A stretch of 64,000 nucleotides of DNA from Halobacterium wangiae. GTDB lineage: Archaea; Halobacteriota; Halobacteria; Halobacteriales; Halobacteriaceae. Shown piece by piece: positions 41,062 through 49,204 of this stretch. The notes beneath the pieces were generated by a model. The model saw nothing but the letters and a program-made list of their open reading frames with translations, did no database searches and was not told the origin of the DNA. The DNA lies in assembly GCF_021249345.1 (NCBI RefSeq), contig NZ_CP089588.1, positions 496,001 to 560,000 on the forward strand. Reading direction: 5' to 3'. Position 1 is the stretch's first letter, and the number at the start of each line of letters is the position of its first letter. Made by a program: the position numbers and the translations under genes.

Positions 41062-41514
41062 TCACTCGACGGGTGTCTCGTACTCGCCCAGCGGCAGTCG
41101 GCCGACGGCGGCGAACGTCTCCACGAACCGCCGGACGAGCGAGATGAACGCCGCCGGGTCCACGGGTTTCACGAAGTAGCTGTTGGCCGCTAGCTCCCGT
41201 GTCTCCTCGATGTCCTCCCGCGAACTGGAACTCGACAGCACGACCACGGGAATCGACGCGAGGTCCGGCGTCGTCTTGACCGCCTCGAGGACCTCGTTGC
41301 CGTCCACCCGCGGGACGTTGAGGTCCAGGGTCACGAGGTCGGGGCGCTCGGCGTCCCGTCCGTGGAGGTAGTCGAGCGCCGCCTCCCCGTCGGTCGCGAC
41401 GGCCAGCGAGCTGTCGAGGTGGCTCTCGGCGAACGCCTCGCGTATCAGGCGGACGTCGCCCGGGTTGTCCTCGACCACCAGCACGTGCGGCGAGTCGTCG
41501 GCCGGACGGGTCAC
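41062..41514 (-). CDS. CheY-like response regulator (Rcp1 type)
   Basis: The 150-residue protein is a single receiver domain: acidic pocket VVEDNPGD (Glu15, Asp16), phosphoacceptor Asp64 in LVTLDLNVP, Ser/Thr in VVVLSSSSS and the lysine in NSYFVKPVD. No output domain exists. The [12 protein letters not shown] start and the DLNVPRVDG segment are typical of Rcp1-like regulators paired with cytosolic kinases. It follows the MEDS histidine kinase by 73 bases on the same strand, so both form a two-component pair lying within the glycine cleavage cluster. Confidence 0.93.
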   Translation of the reverse strand: MTRPADDSPHVLVVEDNPGDVRLIREAFAESHLDSSLAVATDGEAALDYLHGRDAERPDLVTLDLNVPRVDGNEVLEAVKTTPDLASIPVVVLSSSSSREDIEETRELAANSYFVKPVDPAAFISLVRRFVETFAAVGRLPLGEYETPVE

Positions 41515-41587
41515 GCTCTCGCCCTCCAGCGACGCTCCCGCTGATCACCGACTGGTCCGAACATGCGCTCTGGCACCCGGTTGGCTG

Positions 41588-43069
41588 CTAACTCGTGGCC
41601 GGGAGCGTGAAGTAGAACGTCGTCCCCTCGCCCGGTTCCGAGTCGACCCAGATGTCGCCGCCGTGGTGGTCGACGATCTTCCGGCAGAGCGCGAGGCCGA
41701 TGCCCGTGCCCGGGAAGTCGTCGCTCGAGTGGAGCCGGTTGAACACCTCGAAGATCTGGCCGGTGTACGCCGGGTCGATGCCGATGCCGTCGTCCGCGAC
41801 CGAGAACACGCGGCGGTCGCCGTGGCACTCTGCCGAAATCTCGACGTGCGGCGGGTCCTCGCCACTGTACTTGACGGCGTTCGAGAGGAGGTTCGAGAAC
41901 AGCTGCTCGAACTGGTTGGCGTCGCCGTAGACGTCCGGCAGGTCGTCGACCTCGATGGTCGCGTCGCTCTCCTCGAGTTGGAGCTGCAGGTCGGTCAGGA
42001 CGTCGTCGAGGACGTGCTCGCAGTCGACCGTCTCGAACGCCGAGTCCTGGATGTCGATGCGCGAGTACGCGAGCAGTCCCTCGACCATCGCACGCATCCG
42101 GTCCGCGCCGTCGACGGCGAACTCGATGTACTCCGCGGCGTCCGCGCCGAGGTCCTCGCCGTGTCGGTCTTCGAGCAACTGGAGGTAGCTCGAAATCATC
42201 CGCAGCGGCTCCTGGAGGTCGTGGGAAGCGACGTAGGCGAAGCGCTTGAGGCGCTCGTTGGACTCCTCGAGGGCATCGACGGTCTCGCTCAGTTCCACCT
42301 TCGACTCCGTCCGGTCGACGAGGGTGGCCAGCATCCGCTCGACGTCCCGGGCGGGTTCGTCGGGGTCCAGGTACTCCTGTGGCGGCGTGTAGTAGAAGTT
42401 GTGACAGAGCGTTCCGTCGTAGATGAGGTGAGGATGAGTGCGGACGACGTCGGTGAGGATCTCGGGCGGAATCGCCTCGCGGTCGTACTGGCAGAGCGCG
42501 ATACAGTCCTCCCCCTCGAAGAGGTCGTTCACCCGGCTCTCGTACTCCATGAAGTCGGCAGTCTCCGTCTCGTCGTCGACGATCCAGTGGGTGTCCGCGG
42601 TGACCCGGAGCGCCGGATACTCCCCCGTGGCGTCGTCGATGGCGTCCGCGTAGAACTCTAGCATGTCGTCGGGGTCGAAGCTGCCGTTCCGGAGGTACGT
42701 CCCCTCGACGCTGTGGAAGGTGAGCGCCCCCGACGCGAGGGCGCCGTCGACCTCGACGCCACGGTCACGCATCGCGGCGACCACCGACTCCTCGTCGGTG
42801 GAGTCGTCGATGACGTACATCACTCGCTCGCCGCGTTCGAGCCCCTGGCGGACGAACGGGACCATCGCGGCGAACTGCTCATCGCGGGACTCGTAGAACA
42901 GCGCGATGTGCTCGTTCGCCGGCACGCCCTCGAGCGGTTCGATGGGGCCGCGGAACTCGGCGCTGTCCCGGAGCGCCTGAAGTCCCGTCTCCACGTTCAG
43001 CGGGTCGGAACGCTCGACAGTCGGGCCCGGGAGTTCGTGCTGCGGGCCGAGATTCGTCTGCTTGCTCAT
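41588..43069 (-). CDS. MEDS-domain sensor histidine kinase
   Basis: The 493-residue soluble protein has an N-terminal MEDS (methanogen/methylotroph DcmR sensory) domain, seen in HIALFYESRDEQFAAMVPFVRQGLERGERVMYVID and HWIVDDETETADFMEYESRVNDLF (about residues 50-240). A HisKA domain with His283 in FAYVASHDLQEPLRM follows, then an HATPase with NQFEQLFSNLLSNAVKY, VADDGIGIDP and GTGIGLALCRKIVDHHGG. MEDS domains are proposed to sense hydrocarbon derivatives or C1 compounds through conserved His and Cys residues; the ligand here is unknown. It lies between gcvH and the response regulator. A weak TATA-like sequence near 43095-43101 may give it its own promoter. Confidence 0.92.
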   Translation of the reverse strand: MSKQTNLGPQHELPGPTVERSDPLNVETGLQALRDSAEFRGPIEPLEGVPANEHIALFYESRDEQFAAMVPFVRQGLERGERVMYVIDDSTDEESVVAAMRDRGVEVDGALASGALTFHSVEGTYLRNGSFDPDDMLEFYADAIDDATGEYPALRVTADTHWIVDDETETADFMEYESRVNDLFEGEDCIALCQYDREAIPPEILTDVVRTHPHLIYDGTLCHNFYYTPPQEYLDPDEPARDVERMLATLVDRTESKVELSETVDALEESNERLKRFAYVASHDLQEPLRMISSYLQLLEDRHGEDLGADAAEYIEFAVDGADRMRAMVEGLLAYSRIDIQDSAFETVDCEHVLDDVLTDLQLQLEESDATIEVDDLPDVYGDANQFEQLFSNLLSNAVKYSGEDPPHVEISAECHGDRRVFSVADDGIGIDPAYTGQIFEVFNRLHSSDDFPGTGIGLALCRKIVDHHGGDIWVDSEPGEGTTFYFTLPATS

Positions 43070-43146
43070 TGGACAACTGCACGCCCCGATGGAACGAAAA
43101 CGCTTCGCCGAGCGATAACTGGGTGACAGGACGCGGACCGGAGTGC

Positions 43147-43521
43147 TCAGGCGATCTGGTCCCGGTAGTCGTCCGGACTCAGCAGGTCTTCGAGGGCGGC
43201 CTCGTCGAAGTCGAGTTCGACCAGCCAGCCGTCGCCGAACGGGTCCTCGTTGACGAGTTCCGGCTGGTCCTCGAGGGTGTCGTTGACCGCGGTGACCTCG
43301 CCGCCGACCGGCGCGTAGATGTCCGAGACGGCTTTGATCGACTCGACGACGCCAAACGCGTCCTCGGCGTCGAGTTCGTCGCCCTCGGCGGGCAGTTCGA
43401 CGAACACGACGTCGCCGAGTTCGTCCTGCGCGAAGTCCGAGATGCCGACGCGGCCGGTCTGCGGGTCTATCCACTCGTGCGATTCCAGGTAGTACAGGTC
43501 GTCGGGTACGTCGAAGCTCAT
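43147..43521 (-). CDS. gcvH: glycine cleavage system H protein
   Basis: The 124-residue protein has the H-protein lipoyl domain: [35 protein letters not shown] at the start and the lipoylation site [14 protein letters not shown] with Lys63. It carries the aminomethyl and dihydrolipoyl intermediates between the P, T and L proteins. The start overlaps the gcvT stop by four bases. Length is standard. Confidence 0.97.
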   Translation of the reverse strand: MSFDVPDDLYYLESHEWIDPQTGRVGISDFAQDELGDVVFVELPAEGDELDAEDAFGVVESIKAVSDIYAPVGGEVTAVNDTLEDQPELVNEDPFGDGWLVELDFDEAALEDLLSPDDYRDQIA

Positions 43522-44615
43522 TGGTCGATGAAAGGTGGGGTGGTGACTGTCGTTCGTTTGCCGGTGCCGCGAACGACCACGTGGACCGTCGTGCCGTCCT
43601 CGGCGTACGCCGCGTCCACGTAGCCGAGTCCGATGGGTTCGCCGAGCGTCGGACTCATCGTGCCGCTGGTGACCTCGCCGACGGTGTCGCCGTCGGGAGT
43701 CGTGATCTCGTAGCCGTGTCGGGGGACGCCGCGCTCCTGCAGGACGAGACCGACGAACTCCTCGTCGACGCCCGCCTCCTGCTGGGCAGCGAGGGCGTCC
43801 CGGCCGACGAACTCCGTCTCGAGGTCGACCGTAAAGCCGATGCCCGCCTCGAACGGCGTCCGCGGGTTCTCCTCGGGGTGGAAGTCCTGGCCCGAGAGCA
43901 GGAAGCCGTACTCCATGCGGAGGGTGTCCCGCGAGCCGAGTCCGCAGGGCTGGCAGTCGCTGGCGAAGGCGTCCCAGACCGCGCCCGCGCCGTCCGACGG
44001 GAAGACGAGTTCGAAGCCGTCCTCGCCCGTGTAGCCGGTGTTAGCGACCCAGCAGTCGACGCCCGCCACCTCGGCGTACGCGGCGGTGAACGGCGAGAGG
44101 TCGAGGACGTCCTCGCCGGCGCGCGCGGCCACGAGGTCCGGGGCGTCCGGCCCCTGCACGGCGACCATGCCGTACTCCTCGGTGGCGTTCTCGACGGTGA
44201 CGTCGAGGCCCCACTCGTCGCGGTGGGTCGTCCACCGCTCGTACATCTGCTCGTCGTGGCCGGCGTTTGGCACGAACAGGTAGTCGACGTCGTCACCCTC
44301 GGGCATGCGGTAGACGACGGTGTCGTCGAGGATGGCGCCGTCCTCGTTCGTGATAGTGGAGTACTGGGCGTCGCCGGGGTCGAGCGCGGACACGTCGTTC
44401 GTCGTGAGTCGCTGTAGCAGCGCCTCGGCGTCCGGGCCGGAGAGTTCGATCTCTCCCATGTGGGAGACGTCGAAGATGCCGGCGGACTCGCGGACAGCGG
44501 TGTGTTCTGCCGTGATGGAGTCGAACTCGACGGGCATCTCCCACCCGCCGAACTCCGTGAACTTCGCCCCGCGGTCCTCGTGGCGGCCGTACAGCGGCGG
44601 CGTCCGAAGGCCCAT
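43518..44615 (-). CDS. gcvT: glycine cleavage system T protein (aminomethyltransferase)
   Basis: The 365-residue protein begins [31 protein letters not shown], as in GcvT, with the folate-binding aspartate region [16 protein letters not shown] (about residues 48-63), [15 protein letters not shown] and [14 protein letters not shown]. It releases ammonia and transfers the C1 unit to tetrahydrofolate or its haloarchaeal counterpart. The start at 44615 is supported by a TATA box 26 bases upstream. It is the first gene of the cluster and overlaps gcvH by four bases. Confidence 0.97.
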   Translation of the reverse strand: MGLRTPPLYGRHEDRGAKFTEFGGWEMPVEFDSITAEHTAVRESAGIFDVSHMGEIELSGPDAEALLQRLTTNDVSALDPGDAQYSTITNEDGAILDDTVVYRMPEGDDVDYLFVPNAGHDEQMYERWTTHRDEWGLDVTVENATEEYGMVAVQGPDAPDLVAARAGEDVLDLSPFTAAYAEVAGVDCWVANTGYTGEDGFELVFPSDGAGAVWDAFASDCQPCGLGSRDTLRMEYGFLLSGQDFHPEENPRTPFEAGIGFTVDLETEFVGRDALAAQQEAGVDEEFVGLVLQERGVPRHGYEITTPDGDTVGEVTSGTMSPTLGEPIGLGYVDAAYAEDGTTVHVVVRGTGKRTTVTTPPFIDQ

Positions 44616-44636
44616 ACCCGTGGGGTCGGCGTCCGG

Positions 44637-44645
44637 AAAGTAATG
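44637..44645 (-). promoter_or_regulatory. TATA-like box of gcvT
   Basis: CATTACTTT on the minus strand is centred 26 bases before the gcvT ATG, consistent with a leaderless transcript. Confidence 0.5.
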
Positions 44646-44748
44646 CTTTCGTATCCTGGCCAGGCTGAAGTGGAGTTCAGGTGGTGACACTCGCCGCCGC
44701 GTTGCGGTGTTCCGGCACCCTCTTGTCCCGCGGCCACGCACGCGACGT

Positions 44749-45195
44749 ATGGAACGACTGCGGGAGTTGCTGGGCGGCGAGGCGGGCGGCGTCGCCCTCT
44801 TCGTGGACGGCCCGAACGTCCTCCGCGACGAGTTCGACGTAGACCTCGACGACGTGCGCGAACGCGCCGCGGCCGCGGGACCGCTGACGGTCACCCGGCT
44901 CTACCTCGACGAACACGCCACGCCGGAGCTGATCCAGGCGGCGGAGGCGCGCGGCTACGAGGTTCGCGTGACCAGCGGCGACGTGGACGTGAAACTCGCC
45001 GTCGACGCCACCGAACTCGTGCTCTCGGAGGCCGTCGACGTGCTCGCCGTCGCCTCGCGCGACACGGACTTCAAGCCCGTCCTCGAGCAGGCCGCCCGGC
45101 ACGGCGTCCGCACGCTCGCCATCGCCCCCGGCGAACATGGCCGCTCGGACGCGCTCAGGAACGCTGCCGACGACGCTGTCGTTCTGGGCGAGTAG
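44749..45195 (+). CDS. NYN (PIN-like nuclease) domain protein, DUF88/LabA type
   Basis: The 148-residue protein contains the NYN motifs of PIN-like RNases: VALFVDGPNVLRDEF near residue 15 (first acidic residue), LYLDEHATPELIQAAEARGYEVRVTSGDVDVKLAVDATEL in the middle and VLAVASRDTDFKPVLEQAARHGV, in which Asp residues would bind metal. Archaeal members of this family are conserved and are expected to be single-domain RNases, though no substrate is known. The start at 44749 is preferred to an upstream codon at 44707 since the gcvT promoter lies between. It is divergent from gcvT. Confidence 0.87.
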   Translation: MERLRELLGGEAGGVALFVDGPNVLRDEFDVDLDDVRERAAAAGPLTVTRLYLDEHATPELIQAAEARGYEVRVTSGDVDVKLAVDATELVLSEAVDVLAVASRDTDFKPVLEQAARHGVRTLAIAPGEHGRSDALRNAADDAVVLGE

Positions 45196-45249
45196 GCGGT
45201 TAGTTCTCTGCGTGTCGTTTCTAGTGCCGTATCTCGTTCCCCCCGACGA

Positions 45250-45367
45250 CACCCAGAAAGCCCCGGCCAGGTACGGGAAGCCCGGCGACGTAAGCACTGG
45301 AGCGACTGGAAGGAGCGACGCGCGCAGCGAGTCGCGGACGGTTCAGCCGCCCGGGGCTTTCTGGGTG
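45250..45367. repeat. palindromic intergenic repeat with 17-bp inverted ends
   Basis: CACCCAGAAAGCCCCGG (45250-45266) is exactly reversed and complemented at 45351-45367, enclosing 84 bases rich in GCGACTGG, GAGCGACG and CGAGTCGCG. The whole would fold into a long hairpin between the NYN gene and the TatD-like gene, both on the plus strand. The interior resembles GC-rich dispersed repeats that I remember from other haloarchaea; this memory is unverified. It may act as a REP-like repeat or terminator. Confidence 0.6.
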
Positions 45368-45445
45368 CTGTAGAAGCAACGAGAGCAAACGACAGAAGCA
45401 CCCACTCCTGAAAGACTTTCACGCGACCAGCCAGAACACCCACCA

Positions 45446-46291
45446 ATGACCGACTTCGAGACGCCAGTGCTGGACAACCACATGCACCTCGACGCCGACA
45501 ACCGCGGCCTCGAGGCCGTCGACGAGTTCGCGCGCAGCGGTGGCACACACCTCCTCGTGGTGAACAAGCCGTCCTGGCACCACGGCGTCGAGGCCGACAC
45601 GGGCGAGGAGTTCCGGCCGGTGTTCGAGGAGACGCTGCGTCTGGTCTCGGAGGCCTCAGAGCGCCTGCCCGGGCGCGCGTGGCCCGTCCTCGGCGTCCAC
45701 CCCGGGCTAATCTCGCGGCTGGTCGACGAGCGCGACTTCGCCCCCGGAGAAGCTCGCGAACTGATGTGCGCGGGCATCGACGTTGCGGCGGAGTACGCAG
45801 CCGAGGGGCGCGCGGTGGCGCTGAAGTCCGGGCGGCCACACTACGACGTCAGCGACGAGGTGTGGGCGGCGTCGAACGCGGTCATCCGGCACGCCTGCGA
45901 GCGCGCCGCGGAGACGGGCGTCGCGCTGCAGTTGCACACGGAAGCCACGGAGGACCTGACCGACGTTGCAGAGTGGGCCGAGGACGCCGGCCTGCCCCCC
46001 GAGCGCGTCGTCAAGCACTACGCGAGCGGTCGACTCGACGGCGTGACGAAGAGCGTGATGTGCCAGAAGGGGTACCTGGAGACCGCCGTCGAGGTGGGCG
46101 AACCGTTCCTGATGGAGACCGACTTCGTGGACGACGCCGACCGACCGGGTGCGGTCATGGGGCCGAAGACGGTGCCCCGGCGCGTGCGGTGGCTCCGGGA
46201 GAACGGTCACGACGATGCCATCTCCCTGGCGCACGTCGAGACGCCGGAGGCGGTGTACGGCATCGACACGCGGGGGACGCTGGACGCCTGA
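45446..46291 (+). CDS. TatD-related metal-dependent hydrolase
   Basis: The 281-residue protein has TatD-like features: an N-terminal metal pair DNHMHLDADNRG (His-x-His, residues 12-14), the catalytic strand HLLVVNKPSW, VLGVHPGLISR, ALQLHTEATED with a late histidine, VVKHYASG and LMETDFVDD with the conserved Asp before the end. TatD enzymes are metal-dependent DNases or phosphoesterases with a TIM-barrel. The archaeal subfamily with KPSWHHG has not been characterised to my knowledge. It follows the palindromic repeat and starts its own unit. Confidence 0.86.
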   Translation: MTDFETPVLDNHMHLDADNRGLEAVDEFARSGGTHLLVVNKPSWHHGVEADTGEEFRPVFEETLRLVSEASERLPGRAWPVLGVHPGLISRLVDERDFAPGEARELMCAGIDVAAEYAAEGRAVALKSGRPHYDVSDEVWAASNAVIRHACERAAETGVALQLHTEATEDLTDVAEWAEDAGLPPERVVKHYASGRLDGVTKSVMCQKGYLETAVEVGEPFLMETDFVDDADRPGAVMGPKTVPRRVRWLRENGHDDAISLAHVETPEAVYGIDTRGTLDA

Positions 46292-46387
46292 ACGGGCGTC
46301 TACGCGGCGCAACGCCCGTGTGAGAACGGTTGTGATGGCTCGTGGCTGAAGGAAAGGCCTTTGTCTCGGGCAGCCGGTTTTCGTGGT

Positions 46388-46966
46388 ATGAGCGCCCCCG
46401 AGGAGGAGTTCTACTCCGAAGAACGCTGGCAGAACTGGCTCGACCGCCTCAGAGACGAGGAGATAGACCCCGAGGACGAGGACTCCGCGCGCCTCCTGTT
46501 GAACCTCCAGGACGACGTCGCCATCGCGGTGGCGAAGATCATCAAGGCCTACGAGGACGACGACATCGACGAGGACGAGGCGATGACGGAACTCGCGGAC
46601 ATCCGCGAGGTCGTGCTCTCCGAACCCGACTTCGACGACGAGGACAAGGTGATGCTCGTCGACGGCGTCCAGACGAGTCTCGTCTGCGTCTTCTACAGCT
46701 CCGAGCAGTTCGTCGCAGACGGCGTCGCCGACGAGGCGTCCGTCGAGGAGTACGTCGACGCGGCGGTCGCCGCCGAGGCCGACGAGGACCTCGACCGCGC
46801 GCTCGGCCTGAGCGCGTGTGCGGGCACTCGCGTCATCGACGGCGAGGAACTCGACATGAGCGTCATCGAGGACGTGGAGTACGGCCTCGTCACGGAGTGG
46901 GTCAACGGTCTGGACAGCCTCCAGAGCGCACTGTCGGACCCGGAAGTCATCGAAGACGACGACTGA
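46388..46966 (+). CDS. DUF2150 family protein
   Basis: The 192-residue, extremely acidic protein (MSAPEEEFYSEERWQNWLDRL) matches DUF2150 in its N-terminal helix with FYSEERWQNWL, the segment NLQDDVAIAVAKIIKAYEDDDID and the repeated D/E-rich helices. DUF2150 is an archaeal-only family of unknown function. It is all helical by pattern, with no catalytic motif or membrane part. It stands alone on the plus strand, 96 bases after the TatD-like gene. Confidence 0.85.
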   Translation: MSAPEEEFYSEERWQNWLDRLRDEEIDPEDEDSARLLLNLQDDVAIAVAKIIKAYEDDDIDEDEAMTELADIREVVLSEPDFDDEDKVMLVDGVQTSLVCVFYSSEQFVADGVADEASVEEYVDAAVAAEADEDLDRALGLSACAGTRVIDGEELDMSVIEDVEYGLVTEWVNGLDSLQSALSDPEVIEDDD

Positions 46967-47015
46967 GCGGCCAGCCGCCGCGTTTATACCGTTCGGCTCC
47001 CCACGTCCGGCAACC

Positions 47016-49142
47016 GTGCGATTCAGGGACGACACTCGGGGGGTGACGGTCCAGGTCGGGGCCGTCCTTCTCTTCGCGACCATCATCATCGCCCTCTCGC
47101 TCTACCAGGCGACAGTCGTCCCCTCGCAGAACGCGGACGTCGAGTACAAGCACAGCCAGGAAGTCCAGGGCCAGCTGACCGACGTCCGCAACGCGCTCCT
47201 CTCGACGGCGGCGACGGGGAACAGCCAGCCCGCGTCGGTGACGCTGGGCACCCAGTACCCGTCCCGCGTGTTCCTGATGAATCCGCCGCCGTCGACCGGG
47301 ACGCTCAGAACCGGGAGCTACGACGACGACACCGTCAGCGTCTCGAACGTCCGCGCGACGAACCCCGAGACGGCGGACTACGTCGACGGTAACTGGTCGG
47401 CGTCCACGAAGTACCTGGTGTACGAGCCCGACTACAACGAGTACGACGGCGCCGCGGACCTCCTCTACGAGTCCTCGATCCTCTCGAACCACTACCCCGA
47501 GCAGAACACGACGGTTCCGCTGACCGACCAGGTGGTGGTCCGGGACGACGTCGTCACGCTGGTCGCCCTGAACGGGACGCTCAGTACCTCCCAGTCGGGG
47601 TCGGTCAGCGTCGACCCGGAGGCGTTGAGCGCGCCCCACAGCCGAGTGCAGGTGACCAACGACACCGCGAGCCCGGTGAATGTCACGCTGCCCACGCGGG
47701 CCTCGGCGAGTTCACTGGCGAACACCACCGACCTCGCCGAGCAGGACGCCGTCCGCGCGGTCGAACCGGCCGGTGACGGACGCGTTCGCCTGGTCCTCGA
47801 ACCCGGGACGTACACGCTGCGTACGGCGAGCGTCGGCGTCGGTAGCAGGACGTCGAACCCGGAGCCGCACTACCTGACCGTGGTCGACCGCGACGACGAC
47901 TCGGTGACCGTCGAGGCCCGCGACCGGTTCAACAACCCGGAGAGCGGCGTCGAGGTCAGTGTGAGCGGTACGAACCCGTTCGAGGACGCGAGCCAGGTGA
48001 CCGACGCGGACGGGCGAGCAACCTTCGAGGCGGCAGCCGGGGAGTCCGGGACGGCGACGCTGGAGATCCTCGGCGGCGGCGACCCGCGCGAACGCGTGAC
48101 GACGACCGTCGACACGAGTGGGAGTGTCGGGAACGGAACCAGCGGGAGCGAAGCGTACGTCGTGGACTGGAGCGAGACGAAGAGCGACAACCAGAACCCG
48201 GGGCTGACGTGTACCGGGGAGAACTGCACGCTCGACGCAGGCGTCCAGTCGTCGGTGACGCTGTTCGCGGACTCGACACCGATCGTCGACGGTGGCACGT
48301 TCGAGTACGCCGTCGGAGCCAGGACCGTCGGCGAGGTTTCGCCGGGCGAGGACGCGACGGACGCCAGCGGGGAGAGTTCGACGTCGTTCACCGCGAACAG
48401 CAACGGGACGACGAACGTGTACGTCTCCGGCGGCGGGAGCGGTGACCGACTCGAACTCACCGTCGAGAACCAGGGTACTGGCGGCGGTGGCGGCGGGCAG
48501 CAGCCGCTGATAGCGTTCCGGCTAGACGACCTGACCCACCAGGACCAGGACAGCGTGGAGTACGTCGGCTCCTACAGCATCTCGAACACGAACGCCTCGT
48601 TCGAGCGCGTGGAGGTCGAGTACGCGAACACGAACGACGGCTCCGCCACCCAGACGCTCCAGAAGGCCGCCGAGCGTGGCGGGCTCCAGTACACGAACGG
48701 CTACGGTGCCGGTGACACGTACGACGTGACTGTTCGGGTCATCTACGACGACGGCAGTGGGGAGTACGTCGCCGCCTCTCGGACAGTTACGGACGTGGCC
48801 GACGCCCAGAACCCCGCGGCGAACAACGACATCTCGACGGCCAGTACCGCGACACTCGACAGTTCGAGCATCAAGGACCAGAAGAACTCGGCCGAGTACC
48901 AGGTCAGCTACACCGTCTCCCCGACGGGCGGCTACTCGGAGACGCGGATGGTCGCCGTCTCCACTGGGACGGGTGACAAGGCGACAGCCACGAGCACCGC
49001 ACGGTCCGAGAACAACGTGAAACTCCAGCCAGGCTACGGGAACGGCCAGCAGTTCAAGGTCGCCATCCTGGTGTTCGGGCCGGACGGGGCCGTGGTCGAC
49101 GACCGCATCGTCTACGACACGGCGGACGGCACCAGCCCGTGA
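47016..49142 (+). CDS. large surface protein with pilin/archaellin-like N-terminus and Ig-like domains
   Basis: The 708-residue protein (GTG start) begins MRFRDDTRGVTVQVGAVLLF followed by a hydrophobic helix of about 20 residues. The N-terminus with DDTRGVTVQVGAVLLF resembles the class III signal/pilin-like start of haloarchaeal pilins and secreted proteins (RGVS-V-VGxVLL). The rest is exposed: Ser/Thr/Asn-rich, many N-glycosylation sequons (NST, NTT, NGT), an Ig-like domain around residues 290-370 (VTVEARDRFNNPESGVEVSVSGT), a CTGENCT loop with two cysteines, and a Gly-rich linker before a second beta-domain at about 505-600. No anchor is seen at the C-terminus. TATA-like TTTATACC lies 30 bases upstream. 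Confidence 0.75.
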   Translation: MRFRDDTRGVTVQVGAVLLFATIIIALSLYQATVVPSQNADVEYKHSQEVQGQLTDVRNALLSTAATGNSQPASVTLGTQYPSRVFLMNPPPSTGTLRTGSYDDDTVSVSNVRATNPETADYVDGNWSASTKYLVYEPDYNEYDGAADLLYESSILSNHYPEQNTTVPLTDQVVVRDDVVTLVALNGTLSTSQSGSVSVDPEALSAPHSRVQVTNDTASPVNVTLPTRASASSLANTTDLAEQDAVRAVEPAGDGRVRLVLEPGTYTLRTASVGVGSRTSNPEPHYLTVVDRDDDSVTVEARDRFNNPESGVEVSVSGTNPFEDASQVTDADGRATFEAAAGESGTATLEILGGGDPRERVTTTVDTSGSVGNGTSGSEAYVVDWSETKSDNQNPGLTCTGENCTLDAGVQSSVTLFADSTPIVDGGTFEYAVGARTVGEVSPGEDATDASGESSTSFTANSNGTTNVYVSGGGSGDRLELTVENQGTGGGGGGQQPLIAFRLDDLTHQDQDSVEYVGSYSISNTNASFERVEVEYANTNDGSATQTLQKAAERGGLQYTNGYGAGDTYDVTVRVIYDDGSGEYVAASRTVTDVADAQNPAANNDISTASTATLDSSSIKDQKNSAEYQVSYTVSPTGGYSETRMVAVSTGTGDKATATSTARSENNVKLQPGYGNGQQFKVAILVFGPDGAVVDDRIVYDTADGTSP

Positions 49143-49176
49143 GTTCGACGACTGACGAACCCCTTATCGACAAGCC

Positions 49177-49182
49177 CATAAG
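49177..49182 (+). promoter_or_regulatory. TATA-like box of the HMG-CoA synthase gene
   Basis: CATAAG is centred 25 bases upstream of the ATG at 49205, consistent with a leaderless mRNA. CTTATCG at 49163-49169 is a second AT-rich element. Confidence 0.4.
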
Positions 49183-49204
49183 CCACCTTTGAGAAATCGA
49201 GAGT

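Noticed and set aside
44707-44748. Extended N-terminus of the NYN protein
   Set aside because: The in-frame codon at 44707 lies close to the gcvT promoter and adds only a Pro/Arg-rich stretch; the ATG at 44749 directly precedes the conserved fold.
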